This document shows, one piece after another, positions 25,529-34,468 of a DNA stretch of 64,000 nt; the stretch's first letter is position 1, and each line of letters opens with the position of its first letter. This DNA is from Variovorax sp. HW608. Its GTDB lineage: Bacteria; Pseudomonadota; Gammaproteobacteria; Burkholderiales; Burkholderiaceae_C. The stretch spans positions 7,342,229-7,406,228 of the forward strand of contig NZ_LT607803.1 in NCBI RefSeq assembly GCF_900090195.1, written 5' to 3'. Made by a program: the position numbers and the translations under genes. The notes under the pieces were generated by a model, which was not told where the DNA came from, ran no database searches, and saw only the letters and a list, made by a program, of their open reading frames with translations.

Positions 25529-28065
25529 CCCAGCCGCTTCATCGCCGGCCCGAGCGCCTTCGCGCTCTTGGCCATGTCGTCCCATGGCGTGTTGCCCGCG
25601 GGCAGGCGGCGGCCGATGTTGCGCACGTTCCATTGCGATGCGCTGCTGAGACCGGGCAGTTCGTCCCAGGCCACCGGCACCGACACGCCGAGGCCCGGAC
25701 GCGAACGTGCCGACCAGGCGGCAACGGTGGTCGCGCCGAGGCCGTTGCGCAGGTAGTCGACGAATATTTTGCCGACGCGGTTGCGCGGCCCGCTCTTGGC
25801 GACGAAACGGTCCGGGATGATGCGCGCGAGGTGCTGCACCACCGCCTGCGAGAAGCCCTTGACCGTGTCCCAGTCGTACTGCCGGCGGATCGGCACCATC
25901 ACGTGCAGGCCCTTGCCGCCGCTGGTCTTCAGGAAGGTCACCAGCCCCAGCTCGGTCAGGATCGTGTGCACCAGCAGCGCGGCTTCCTGCATCTGCGCCC
26001 ACTGCACGCCTTCGCCGGGGTCGAGGTCGAAGGTCATGCGGTCGGGCTTGTCGATCGCGTTCGATGTCGCGTTCCAGGTGTGCAGCTCGATCACGTTCAT
26101 CTGCGCGGCGGAAAGCAGCCCGCGCACGCTGTCGATCTGCAGCAGCGGCTCGTGGTCGCGATCGAGCGAGGGATCGAGCAGCTTCACGCCCGGCAGCTCG
26201 GTCTTGCGCGCGTGCTTCTGGAAGAAGAGCTCGCCGCCGATGCCCTCGGGCGCGCGCACCAGTGCCACCGGGCGGCCCTTGAGGTGCGGCAGGATGAGCT
26301 CGGCGACCTGCTCGTAGTAGGCGACCAGCTCGCCCTTGGTGACGCCGCTGTCCTTGTCGATCACGCGGTCGGCGTGCGTCACGCGCTGCTTCGGCACGGC
26401 GGGCGTGCCCTCCCTGGCCGGCGCGGCCGGCTCCGTCTCGGGCGCGAATGCGGTCTCGCGGCGGATCTGCCGGGCGGGCTTGTCGCTGCGCAGGCCCTGG
26501 AACACCGGGTGGCGGATGCGGTCGTCGTCCGTCCATTCGCCGAAGGAGACCTCGCACACCAGCACCGGCGTGACCCACTGAGCCTTGACGCCGGCGGGCC
26601 GCTTGGCGAAGGGACATTCCTCGCTTTGCACCTTGTCCAGCCGCGCCTTGATGTCCGAGAGCCGGCCGGCGTCGAAGCCGGTGCCCACGTTGCCGCAGTA
26701 CTGGAGCGCGCCCGCGTCGTCGTACACGCCCAGCAGCAGCGAGCCGAAGCCCGCCCGCGACCCCTGGGGGGCGGTGTAGCCGCCGATCACGAATTCCTGC
26801 CGCCGCTGGTTCTTGAGCTTGATCCAGTCCGGCGAGCGGCGCGACACGTAGCCCGAGCCGCGCCGCTTGCCGATGATGCCCTCGAAGCCGATGCGCGCCG
26901 ACGACGCCAGCAGGTCGCGCGGCGAGGCCTCGAAGGCTTCGCTGAAGCGCAGCAGCGGCTGCGGTTCGCTGGCGAGCACGGTGGCGAGCAGGTCGCGCCG
27001 CTCTTCCACCGGCACGCTTCGCAGGTCGCGCCCGTCGAGAAAGGGAAGGTCGAAGAGCCAGTAGACGATCGAGGAGGTCGAGCCGCGATCGAAGGCGTTC
27101 TGCAGGGCCTGGAAGTCGGGCGCGCCGTGCTCGTCGTCGACCACGATCTCGCCGTCCAGCCATGTCGAGCGCAGCGGCAGCTTCGCCAGCGCCTTCGCCA
27201 GCGCGGGCAGTTTCGAGGTCCAGTCATGGCCGTTGCGGGTGATGCACTGGACCTTGCCCTTCTCGTCGATGCGCGTGAGCAGGCGGTAGCCGTCGAACTT
27301 GAGCTCGTAGAGCCAGTCGCCCTCGCGGGCCGGAGGCGCGGTCGCCAGCGTCGCGAGCTCGGGCGAGAGCGTGGCGGGCAGATCCGCCTTGCGCCCCGGC
27401 GGTTCGGCCGGCTTCGCGGCAGCCTTGCGCGCCGGCGCTGCTTCGTCCGCTGGCGGGTCGGGCTGGCGCTGGTAGGTCACCGGCGGCGGGCTGTCGACGT
27501 CGCGACCGGTCAGCACGCTGTCGGGCTCGGCCTCGACCACGTCGTATTCGTCGATGGGGCGCGCTTGCCGATCGCGTTCCTTGATGAGCAGCCAGGGTTC
27601 CTGCTTCTCGCCGGCCTTGCCGTGCATGCGCACCAGCGTCCAGTGGCCGCGCAGCTTCTTGCCGCGCAGCTCGAACTTGAGCTTGCCCTCGGCCAGCGCC
27701 TTGCGTGCATCGCCCTCGGGCACCCAGTCCCCGCGGTCCCAGACGATCACGGTGCCCGCGCCGTACTGCCTGGGCGGGATGGTGCCTTCGAAGTCGGCGT
27801 ACGAGATCGGGTGGTCTTCGACGTGCACCGCCATGCGCTTGACCGTGGGGTCGAGGCAGGGCCCCTTCGGCACCGCCCAGCTCTTGAGCGTGCCGTCGAG
27901 CTCGAGCCGGAAGTCGTAGTGCAGCCGGCTCGCATGGTGCTTCTGCACCACGAACGAGAGCACGCCGCGGCGCGCGCTGCCGCCGGAGTGCGGCTCCGGC
28001 GTCTTCCTGAAATCGCGCTTGCGACGGTATGGCGCCAGCGCTTCGGTTTCCACTTGCTTGCCCAC
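25516..28065 (-). CDS. ligD: Multifunctional DNA ligase LigD (PE-LIG-POL)
   Basis: 849 residues in the order 3'-phosphoesterase (about 33-165; QKHHASRLHYDFRLE), ATP-dependent ligase (nucleophile K256 in YELKFDGYR, then EGIIGKRRGSGY and the OB-fold region), and C-terminal primase/polymerase domain (about 560-849; RMTFDLDPGEG, TSGGKGLHVMVP). It performs end processing, gap filling and sealing in Ku-dependent non-homologous end joining. A GTG start at 28065 has GGAAGG upstream. The Ku gene ends 18 bp upstream on the same strand, so the two are very probably co-transcribed. Pseudomonas LigD has the domain order LIG-PE-POL in some reports and PE-LIG-POL in others; here it is clearly PE first. Confidence 0.96.
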   Translation of the reverse strand: MGKQVETEALAPYRRKRDFRKTPEPHSGGSARRGVLSFVVQKHHASRLHYDFRLELDGTLKSWAVPKGPCLDPTVKRMAVHVEDHPISYADFEGTIPPRQYGAGTVIVWDRGDWVPEGDARKALAEGKLKFELRGKKLRGHWTLVRMHGKAGEKQEPWLLIKERDRQARPIDEYDVVEAEPDSVLTGRDVDSPPPVTYQRQPDPPADEAAPARKAAAKPAEPPGRKADLPATLSPELATLATAPPAREGDWLYELKFDGYRLLTRIDEKGKVQCITRNGHDWTSKLPALAKALAKLPLRSTWLDGEIVVDDEHGAPDFQALQNAFDRGSTSSIVYWLFDLPFLDGRDLRSVPVEERRDLLATVLASEPQPLLRFSEAFEASPRDLLASSARIGFEGIIGKRRGSGYVSRRSPDWIKLKNQRRQEFVIGGYTAPQGSRAGFGSLLLGVYDDAGALQYCGNVGTGFDAGRLSDIKARLDKVQSEECPFAKRPAGVKAQWVTPVLVCEVSFGEWTDDDRIRHPVFQGLRSDKPARQIRRETAFAPETEPAAPAREGTPAVPKQRVTHADRVIDKDSGVTKGELVAYYEQVAELILPHLKGRPVALVRAPEGIGGELFFQKHARKTELPGVKLLDPSLDRDHEPLLQIDSVRGLLSAAQMNVIELHTWNATSNAIDKPDRMTFDLDPGEGVQWAQMQEAALLVHTILTELGLVTFLKTSGGKGLHVMVPIRRQYDWDTVKGFSQAVVQHLARIIPDRFVAKSGPRNRVGKIFVDYLRNGLGATTVAAWSARSRPGLGVSVPVAWDELPGLSSASQWNVRNIGRRLPAGNTPWDDMAKSAKALGPAMKRLGYAP

Positions 28066-28083
28066 GGTGCTGCCTTCCGCTGG

Positions 28084-29049
28084 TCATGCCGCCTTGGGGG
28101 CGGTCTTCGCCGATACGTGCCTGCGCGCGGCCTTCCGGGCCGGCGCCTTGCGCGCCTTCTTCGCCGGAGCGCTGCCCGCATCCGCATCGTCGGCGCTCCC
28201 CGCCTCATCCGCACCGGACTTGCCGCGATTCTTGCGCAGGCTGCGCTGCAGCAGCTCGGTCAGATCCACCACATTGCCGCCGCGCCTGCCTTCCACTTGC
28301 TCAGCGGCTTCGGGCTGCGTGACTTCCTCGGTCTGGCCCGCTTCCACCTTCTGCTCGATGAGCCGATGGATCTTCCCGGTGAACGAATCCTCGAAGTCGG
28401 CCGGGTCCCAGTCGCCGCTCATGTCCTTCACGAGCTGCTCGGCCATCTTCAGCTCGCGCTCCGTGACGCCGGCCTGCTTCGGGCTTTCGGCCGGCAGCGG
28501 CAGGTCCTTCCACGGCCGGATGTCGGCGCCCCAGCGCAGCAGGTTCAGCACCAGCCCCGGACCGGTCGGCACCAGCACCGCGAGATGTTCCTTGGTCTGG
28601 ATCACCACCCGCGCGATGCCGATGCGGCCGACGCGCTTGAGGGTGTCGCGCAGGAGCGCATACACCTTGCCGCCGCGGTTGATCGGCGCGAGGTAGTAGG
28701 GGCGGTCGAGATAGATGAAGGGAATGCTGTCGGCCGGCACGAAGCGCTCGATCGACACGGTCTGCGTCGTCTTCGGGTAGGCGGCCTCGATCTCATCCTT
28801 GCTCAGCACCACGTACTGGCCGCGTTCGTACTCGACGCCCTTCACGATCTGCTCGCGCGCGACCTCCCGGCCGGTCTTCTTGTTCACGCGCTTGTAGCCC
28901 ACCGGGTCCATGGTGCGCTTGTCGAGCCAGTCGAAGTCGATGCCGTGGTTGACCGTGGCCGCATAGAGCGCCACCGGAATGTGGACGAGGCCGAAGCTGA
29001 TCGCGCCCTTCCACAGGACGCGCGGCGCGGGGGGCTTGGATTTGGGCAT
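28084..29049 (-). CDS. ku: Ku DNA end-binding protein
   Basis: 321 residues. The Ku core is evident: VLWKGAISFGLVHIPVALY at the N-terminus, KRTMDPVGYKRVNKKTGREV, the bridge-region strands TVSIERFVPADSIPFIYLD, and GKVYALLRDTLKRVGRIGIARVV. A lysine/alanine-rich basic tail (about 270-321) is typical of bacterial Ku and can contact DNA or LigD. The protein forms a ring-like homodimer that threads onto double-strand ends and recruits LigD. The ATG at 29049 begins the conserved block; longer in-frame starts upstream would add unrelated sequence. It lies 18 bp before ligD. Confidence 0.95.
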   Translation of the reverse strand: MPKSKPPAPRVLWKGAISFGLVHIPVALYAATVNHGIDFDWLDKRTMDPVGYKRVNKKTGREVAREQIVKGVEYERGQYVVLSKDEIEAAYPKTTQTVSIERFVPADSIPFIYLDRPYYLAPINRGGKVYALLRDTLKRVGRIGIARVVIQTKEHLAVLVPTGPGLVLNLLRWGADIRPWKDLPLPAESPKQAGVTERELKMAEQLVKDMSGDWDPADFEDSFTGKIHRLIEQKVEAGQTEEVTQPEAAEQVEGRRGGNVVDLTELLQRSLRKNRGKSGADEAGSADDADAGSAPAKKARKAPARKAARRHVSAKTAPKAA

Positions 29050-29140
29050 GGTGCAGTGCTCCGGGCTCGACCGTAGTTTGCGCCCGCTCGTGCCCATGTA
29101 GGAGCGCACGGGCGGGGGATGCAGGCCCGAGGCTGGATCG

Positions 29141-31597
29141 CTAGATCGGGCGGTCCGCGAATCGCTCCAGCACATCGGCCGCCCCGGCGCCCAGGTGCAC
29201 CTCGCTCTGCGGCCGCGGCAATTCGATGCCCGCCTCGGCGAGCGCGGTGCGGATGTTCTTCGCCAGGTTGCTGCGCACCAGCAGCCAGTTCACGCCTTCC
29301 ACCGTCCATGCGCGCAGGCTGATCTGCAGCAGGCCGCCGCCCAGGCCGATCACGAAGGCTTCCGGCGCGGGCGACACCGACACGCCTTCGAGTTCGCGCG
29401 CGACACGCTGCAGCAGCTCCATGGTTCGCTCCGCCGGCACGTCGGGGCGCGTGTTCACCTCGAGCTCGATGCGGCGGCGGGTGCCGCTGAGCGTCCAGTT
29501 GACCAGCTTGTCGGCCAGCAGGACGCCGTTCGGGATCACCACGTCCGCGCCTTCGAAGGTGGTGACGATGGTGGCGCGGATGCCGATGTGGCTGACCGTG
29601 CCCAGGAGACCCGCGATGTCGACCACGTCGCCCGGGCGGATCGGCCGCTCGAACATCAGGATCAGGCCCGCCACGAAGTTCTTGACCACGTCCTGCAGGC
29701 CGAAGCCGATACCGACGCCGAGCGCGCCGAACACGATCGCCAGCTGCCCGACCGGAAAGCCCAGGAGGCCCAGCGCCGTCAGCAGACCGAAGGTGACGAG
29801 GAAGTAGTAGGTCAGCGACGAGATGCTGTTGCCCACGCCGCGCGGCAGCGACATCGAGGGCAGCACATCCTTCTGCAGCACCTGCCGGATCACCCGCGCG
29901 ACCCAGAAGGCGACCAGGACCGCGGCGACGAAGGCGACCACGTTGCCAAGGCTCAGCGACAGCGCGCCGAGCGTGAACACATGATTGAGCGCACTCGACA
30001 GCATGTCCGCAAGCGGCCGGTAGATCCGGAACGACTGCAGCAGGATCACGACGAACGCGACCGTCAGCAACGCACGCCCGACCTGCGCGCCGGTCTGCGC
30101 CCACGAGCGGCCGCCCTGCGCCACCTGCGAGACGTCGTGGCGGATGAACAGCACCTGCGCGAGCGCCACCACGATGGTGACCGCGGCATACATCACGAGC
30201 CCGAGGTAGCTGCTGTCGAGCACGGCCGAGGCCAGCGTGATCGCGAGCGACACGTTGCCCAGCAGGTTCGACACCGCGGCCAGGCTGAGCGCCACCCCGG
30301 CCGCGCCGAGCAGCAGGACCATCACCGGCTGCCGGTGCGCCGGGGTGCCGACAGGCACTTCGCGGCGCGCGCGCACGAAGAGCACCACCACGGTCGCGAG
30401 CATCACGAGATCGAGCAGCAACAGCAGGCTTCGGTAGAGGAATTCATTGCTCACCGGCAACGAGGCCAGCATGTTGAGCAGGTAGAAGCCGGCGCTCAGG
30501 TAGGCCCACGGGCCGACCGCCGCCAGCAGCCGCGACGGCAGCAGCCGCAGCATGGGCAGCCAGGCCAGCAGCATGAACAGCTGCTGGCGCACCGCCGGGC
30601 CCTTGAAGTCGAACACCACGGCGAACAGCGCCACCAGCACCAGCCAGGCAGCCCAGGGGCGGCTCAGCGGCTTGACCGACTCGGGCGTCACGAGCCCGTC
30701 GGCCACGAGCCGGCGCGCCCGGCCGCGCAGCCACAGCAGGAGCGGCAACAGGACCAGCGCGGCCGCGAGGAGCATCCGCAGCAGGTTCACGTTGGCGGCA
30801 TCGTGGTCGCGCGCGAGTGCGGATTCGATCGCCAGGCTCTGACGCAGTCCGGCACCGAAAGGCTCCAGCGCGATGCGGTCGCGCCCCGTGCTTTGCCAGA
30901 GCGGCGGCGCATCCACCGACAGCAGGCGGCGGTCCAGTTCGTCGATGCGCTGCTGCACATCCGACTCCTCTTCGCGCACCTGCCGCGCCAGTTCGCCGGC
31001 CACGCGCCCGAGGTGCAGCGACCTGGCGAGCGGGTCGGCCACCGTCTTCTCGGCCTCCTCGATCTTGGCGATCAGCTCGTCGATGCGCTCGCGCAATGCC
31101 GGTGCGATGGCCTGCGCATCGTTGCCGGTGGCGCTCCATTGCGCGCGCATTCCGGTCAGCGCCGCCGCGTCCTCGGAAAGCTCGCGCGCGACGCGCGATG
31201 CGCGCGTTCGCAGGTCGTTCAGCTCGCGCGCATAGAGCTGCCAGTGCCGCTGCAGGCTTTCGAGCCGGCGGATCGGCAGGTCTTCGAGCTGGTGCTCGGC
31301 GGACTGCTGCGCGAGCTGGTTGACGGACAGCGACAGCCGCGCGAGGCTGGTTTCGAGGCGCTGGAGTTCGTCGTCCTGCTTCGCGCGCTGCACCGCGGTC
31401 TGGATGCGGTGCTCGTCGCCGTCGGCGCGCGCGGTGATGTCTGCGGCGGGAATGGCCTCGGCCGCCGTGGCCGGTGCCGCGGCCGTTTCCTCAGGGGTGG
31501 CGGCCCAGGGCGACGGGCCCGACAGGCACGCCACGCAGGCCGCGATGCCGAGGAGGATCGGAAGGATCCCCCTCCGTGGGCGCACAAGTCCATCCAT
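29141..31597 (-). CDS. Large mechanosensitive channel protein (DUF3772/MscS family)
   Basis: 818 residues: signal peptide (to about 33), a long periplasmic helical region (about 50-260) rich in Leu, Glu and Arg, a series of about ten membrane helices (about 265-600), and a C-terminal MscS channel core with the pore-helix segment QLAIVFGALGVGIGFGLQDVVKNFVAGLILMFERPI split across the last helix and the cytosolic beta domain (GDVVDIAGLLGTVSHIGIRAT). Such YbiO/MscK-like channels open under membrane tension and release osmolytes. ATG at 31597. It lies 91 bp upstream of ku and is probably expressed separately. Confidence 0.9.
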   Translation of the reverse strand: MDGLVRPRRGILPILLGIAACVACLSGPSPWAATPEETAAAPATAAEAIPAADITARADGDEHRIQTAVQRAKQDDELQRLETSLARLSLSVNQLAQQSAEHQLEDLPIRRLESLQRHWQLYARELNDLRTRASRVARELSEDAAALTGMRAQWSATGNDAQAIAPALRERIDELIAKIEEAEKTVADPLARSLHLGRVAGELARQVREEESDVQQRIDELDRRLLSVDAPPLWQSTGRDRIALEPFGAGLRQSLAIESALARDHDAANVNLLRMLLAAALVLLPLLLWLRGRARRLVADGLVTPESVKPLSRPWAAWLVLVALFAVVFDFKGPAVRQQLFMLLAWLPMLRLLPSRLLAAVGPWAYLSAGFYLLNMLASLPVSNEFLYRSLLLLLDLVMLATVVVLFVRARREVPVGTPAHRQPVMVLLLGAAGVALSLAAVSNLLGNVSLAITLASAVLDSSYLGLVMYAAVTIVVALAQVLFIRHDVSQVAQGGRSWAQTGAQVGRALLTVAFVVILLQSFRIYRPLADMLSSALNHVFTLGALSLSLGNVVAFVAAVLVAFWVARVIRQVLQKDVLPSMSLPRGVGNSISSLTYYFLVTFGLLTALGLLGFPVGQLAIVFGALGVGIGFGLQDVVKNFVAGLILMFERPIRPGDVVDIAGLLGTVSHIGIRATIVTTFEGADVVIPNGVLLADKLVNWTLSGTRRRIELEVNTRPDVPAERTMELLQRVARELEGVSVSPAPEAFVIGLGGGLLQISLRAWTVEGVNWLLVRSNLAKNIRTALAEAGIELPRPQSEVHLGAGAADVLERFADRPI

Positions 31598-31619
31598 GCG
31601 GCGGAATTGTGCTCACGAT

Positions 31620-31641
31620 CGCCCGCTTGGCAAGCCGGGCG
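31620..31641 (-). terminator. Imperfect GC-rich hairpin downstream of paaZ
   Basis: CGCCCG (31620-31625) and CGGGCG (31636-31641) pair and enclose a second stem, CTTG/CAAG, with a one-base bulge. It lies between the paaZ stop and the start of the channel gene, where an end of the paa/liv transcript is expected. There is no U-run, so it would be a Rho-assisted terminator or an mRNA 3' stabiliser. Confidence 0.35.
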
Positions 31642-31664
31642 AACATGCACTGAAAAGGCGCGGC

Positions 31665-33710
31665 TTAGCTGCGCTTTGCTACCAGCGTGAGAATGTCGTA
31701 GCTGGCGACCAGATCGCCGTCCTGGTTGCTCACTTCCACATCCCAGGCGACCACGCCCTGGCCGACGCCGTTGGCGTCCTTCTTGTTGCGGTCGATCTTG
31801 CGCTTGCAGGTCAGGCGCGCGCGGATCGTGTCGCCGATGCCCACCGGCTTGACGAAGCGCAGCGTGTCGAGCCCGTAGTTGGCCAGCACCGGCCCCGGCG
31901 CCGGCGAGACGAAGAGCCCCGCTGCCGCCGACAGCACGAAATAGCCGTGCGCGATGCGCTTGCCGAAGGGGCTTTCCTTGGCCGCGATCTCGTCGAAGTG
32001 CATGTAGAAGTAGTCGCCCGAGATGCCGCCGAAGGCGACGATGTCGGCCTCGCTCACCGTGCGGCGGTGCGTGAGCAGCGAATCGCCGATCGCGAGATCC
32101 TCGAAGTGCTTGCGGAACGGATGCACCTCGGATTCGTTGAGCCTGGCGCCGCGCATGTATTCGCCGGTGACCGCGGCGATCATGGTCGGCGAGCCCTGCA
32201 CCGCCGTGCGCTGCAGGTAATGCTTGACCGCGCGCAGGCCGCCCAGCTCTTCGCCGCCGCCCGCGCGGCCGGGGCCGCCGTGCTTGAGGAAAGGCAGCGG
32301 CGAGCCATGGCCGGTGGATTCGACCGCCGCTTCGCGATCGAGCACCAGCATGCGGCCGTGATGTGCCGCCGCGACCGGAATGGCCTTGGCGGCGGTCGCC
32401 GGGTCCTTGGTGACCAGCGTGCCGACGAGGCTGCCGCGACCGCGCGCCGCGAGCGCGAGTGCTTCGTCGATGCCGTCGTAGGGCATCAGCGTGCTGACCG
32501 GGCCGAAGGCCTCGACGTCGTGCACCGCGTCGTGGCGCAGTGGGTCGCGCGCGAGCAGCAGCGTCGGCGAGAAGAACGCGCCTTCGGCGACGCCCTCGCC
32601 CTGCGGTTCGAAGCCGTCGCGCTCGCCGTAGACCAGTTCCGCGCCCTGCATCAGCGTGCGCACGCGCTCGGCCACGTCGGCCTTCTGCGCGTGCGATGCC
32701 AGCGCGCCCATGCGCACGCTCTCGAGCGCCGGATCGCCGACCACGGTCTTCGCAAGGCGTGCGCGAAGCCGCTCGGCCACCGCATCGAGATGCTGGCGCG
32801 GCACGATCGCGCGGCGGATCGCGGTGCACTTCTGGCCGGACTTGACCGTCATCTCGCGCGCCACTTCCTTGACGAAGAGGTCGAACTCCTCGTCATCGGG
32901 CGAGACGTCGGGCGCGAGGATCGCGCAGTTGAGCGAATCGGCTTCGGCGTTGAACGGGATCGACTGCCGCACGATGTTCGGATGCACGCGCAGCTTCGCG
33001 GCGGTGTCGGCGGAGCCCGTGAAGGTGACCACGTCGGCGCCGTCCAGCCGGTCCAGCAGGTCGCCGGTGCTGCCGATCACCAGCTGCAGGCTGCCCTCGG
33101 GCAGGAGGCCCGAGCGGTGCATGAGCCGCACCAGCGCTTCGGTGAGGTAGCTGGTCGAGGTCGCCGGCTTGCCGATGCAGGGCATGCCCGCGAGGAAGCT
33201 GGGCGCCCATTTTTCGAGCAGGCCCCAGATCGGGAAGTTGAAGGCGTTGATGTGCACCGCGACGCCACGGCGCGGCACCAGGATGTGCGTGCCCGCGAAG
33301 CTGCCCTTCTTGCCGAGCGGGATCGGCGGGCCCTCATGCACGAGGTTGCCCGAGGGCAATTCGTTGCCGCCGATGCCCGCATAGGCCGCGAGCGTGCCCG
33401 CGCCGCCTTCGATGTCGATCCAGCTGTCGGCGCGCGTCGCGCCGGTGTGGGCCGAGACCGCGTAGAGCTCCTCCTTGTGCTCGGCGAGGTACTTGGCGAG
33501 CGCACGCAGGCGCTGTGCGCGCTGCTGGAAGTCCATCGCGAGCAAATTGGTGAGGCCGACGGTGCGCGCGTGATGCAGCGCCTCGCCGAAGTCGATGGAC
33601 TCGGCATGCGTGCTCGCCACCGGACGGCCGTTGACGGCGCTCTGGAGCACCTGCGCGCCCTGCTGGCCGAGCCAGCGGCCGGCGATGAAGCTCTGAAGGA
33701 TCTGGGTCAT
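31665..33710 (-). CDS. paaZ: Bifunctional oxepin-CoA hydrolase / 3-oxo-5,6-dehydrosuberyl-CoA semialdehyde dehydrogenase PaaZ
   Basis: 681 residues: an N-terminal aldehyde dehydrogenase domain (about 1-520) with catalytic E256 and C295 (VKSGQKC), and a C-terminal MaoC-like hydratase domain (about 530-681) whose FGGISGDYFYMHFDE carries the catalytic pair D566/H571. The hydratase half opens the oxepin-CoA ring to a reactive semialdehyde and the dehydrogenase half oxidises it with NADP+, avoiding its cyclisation. ATG at 33710 with GGAGAAA upstream, 17 bp after livF. It is the last gene of the 14-gene paa/liv run, far from the other catalytic paa genes. Confidence 0.96.
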   Translation of the reverse strand: MTQILQSFIAGRWLGQQGAQVLQSAVNGRPVASTHAESIDFGEALHHARTVGLTNLLAMDFQQRAQRLRALAKYLAEHKEELYAVSAHTGATRADSWIDIEGGAGTLAAYAGIGGNELPSGNLVHEGPPIPLGKKGSFAGTHILVPRRGVAVHINAFNFPIWGLLEKWAPSFLAGMPCIGKPATSTSYLTEALVRLMHRSGLLPEGSLQLVIGSTGDLLDRLDGADVVTFTGSADTAAKLRVHPNIVRQSIPFNAEADSLNCAILAPDVSPDDEEFDLFVKEVAREMTVKSGQKCTAIRRAIVPRQHLDAVAERLRARLAKTVVGDPALESVRMGALASHAQKADVAERVRTLMQGAELVYGERDGFEPQGEGVAEGAFFSPTLLLARDPLRHDAVHDVEAFGPVSTLMPYDGIDEALALAARGRGSLVGTLVTKDPATAAKAIPVAAAHHGRMLVLDREAAVESTGHGSPLPFLKHGGPGRAGGGEELGGLRAVKHYLQRTAVQGSPTMIAAVTGEYMRGARLNESEVHPFRKHFEDLAIGDSLLTHRRTVSEADIVAFGGISGDYFYMHFDEIAAKESPFGKRIAHGYFVLSAAAGLFVSPAPGPVLANYGLDTLRFVKPVGIGDTIRARLTCKRKIDRNKKDANGVGQGVVAWDVEVSNQDGDLVASYDILTLVAKRS

Positions 33711-33727
33711 GAATTTCTCCGAAGGAA

Positions 33728-34468
33728 TCAGGCGAGGGCGGCGTTCTTGTTGCCGAGCCCGAGGTAGGTGTCGATGATCCGGCGGTCGTGCAGCAGCGCC
33801 TGCGCCGGGCCGGTGAGCGCGACCGCGCCGGTTTCCAGCACGTAGCCGCGGTCGGCGACCTGCAATGCGGCGCGCGCGTTCTGCTCCACGAGCAGCACCG
33901 ACACGCCGTGCGAGCGCAGCGACGAGACGACGTGCAGCACCTCGCGCACGATCAGCGGCGCGAGGCCGAGCGAGGGCTCGTCGAGCATCAGCAGCTTCGG
34001 CCGCGCCATCAGCGCACGGCCGATCGCGAGCATCTGGCGCTCGCCGCCCGAGAGCGTGCTCGCGAGCTGCGCGCGGCGCTCCTTGAGGCGCGGGAAGATC
34101 GCGAAGACTTCTTCCATGCGCTCGCGCTGGTCGCGCCGGCCAGTGCGCCAGCGGTAGAAGCCGCCGAGCAGCAGGTTGTCCTCGACCGGCATTTCGCCGA
34201 ACAGCTCGCGCCGCTCGGGCACCAGCGCCACGCCGCGCGCGACCATCGCCTCGACGCTGGGCCGCGCGATGCGCTCGCCGGCGAGCGTGACGCTGCCGGT
34301 GGAAGGCAGGAGGCCCATCGCCGCGCACAGCAAGGTGGTCTTGCCCGCGCCGTTGGGCCCGATGACGGTGACGATCTCGCCCTCGTCCACGCGCAGGTCG
34401 ACGCTGTGCACCGCCTCGACCGCGCCGTAGGCGACGCTGAAGCCCTGGAGTTCGAAGAGCGGGTTCAT
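33728..34468 (-). CDS. livF: Branched-chain-type ABC transporter ATP-binding protein LivF
   Basis: 246 residues with a complete ABC ATPase: Walker A GPNGAGKTT (about 38-46), signature LSGGERQMLAIGRALM, Walker B LLMLDEPSLGLAP and the switch His equivalent replaced by the family's LLVEQN. It energises uptake together with the ATPase half of the adjacent LivM-LivG fusion. Its ATG at 34468 overlaps the fusion gene's stop (ATGA), showing translational coupling. Embedded between paa genes, it most likely serves import of phenylacetate or a related aromatic acid rather than leucine; the substrate is inferred from context only. Confidence 0.92.
   Translation of the reverse strand: MNPLFELQGFSVAYGAVEAVHSVDLRVDEGEIVTVIGPNGAGKTTLLCAAMGLLPSTGSVTLAGERIARPSVEAMVARGVALVPERRELFGEMPVEDNLLLGGFYRWRTGRRDQRERMEEVFAIFPRLKERRAQLASTLSGGERQMLAIGRALMARPKLLMLDEPSLGLAPLIVREVLHVVSSLRSHGVSVLLVEQNARAALQVADRGYVLETGAVALTGPAQALLHDRRIIDTYLGLGNKNAALA

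Noticed and set aside
24850..29076. Long open frame on the plus strand across the transglutaminase-like, ligD and ku genes
   Set aside because: It is out of frame with the transglutaminase-like gene and antisense to LigD and Ku, all of which show catalytic motifs. It has the same biased composition as other antisense frames.
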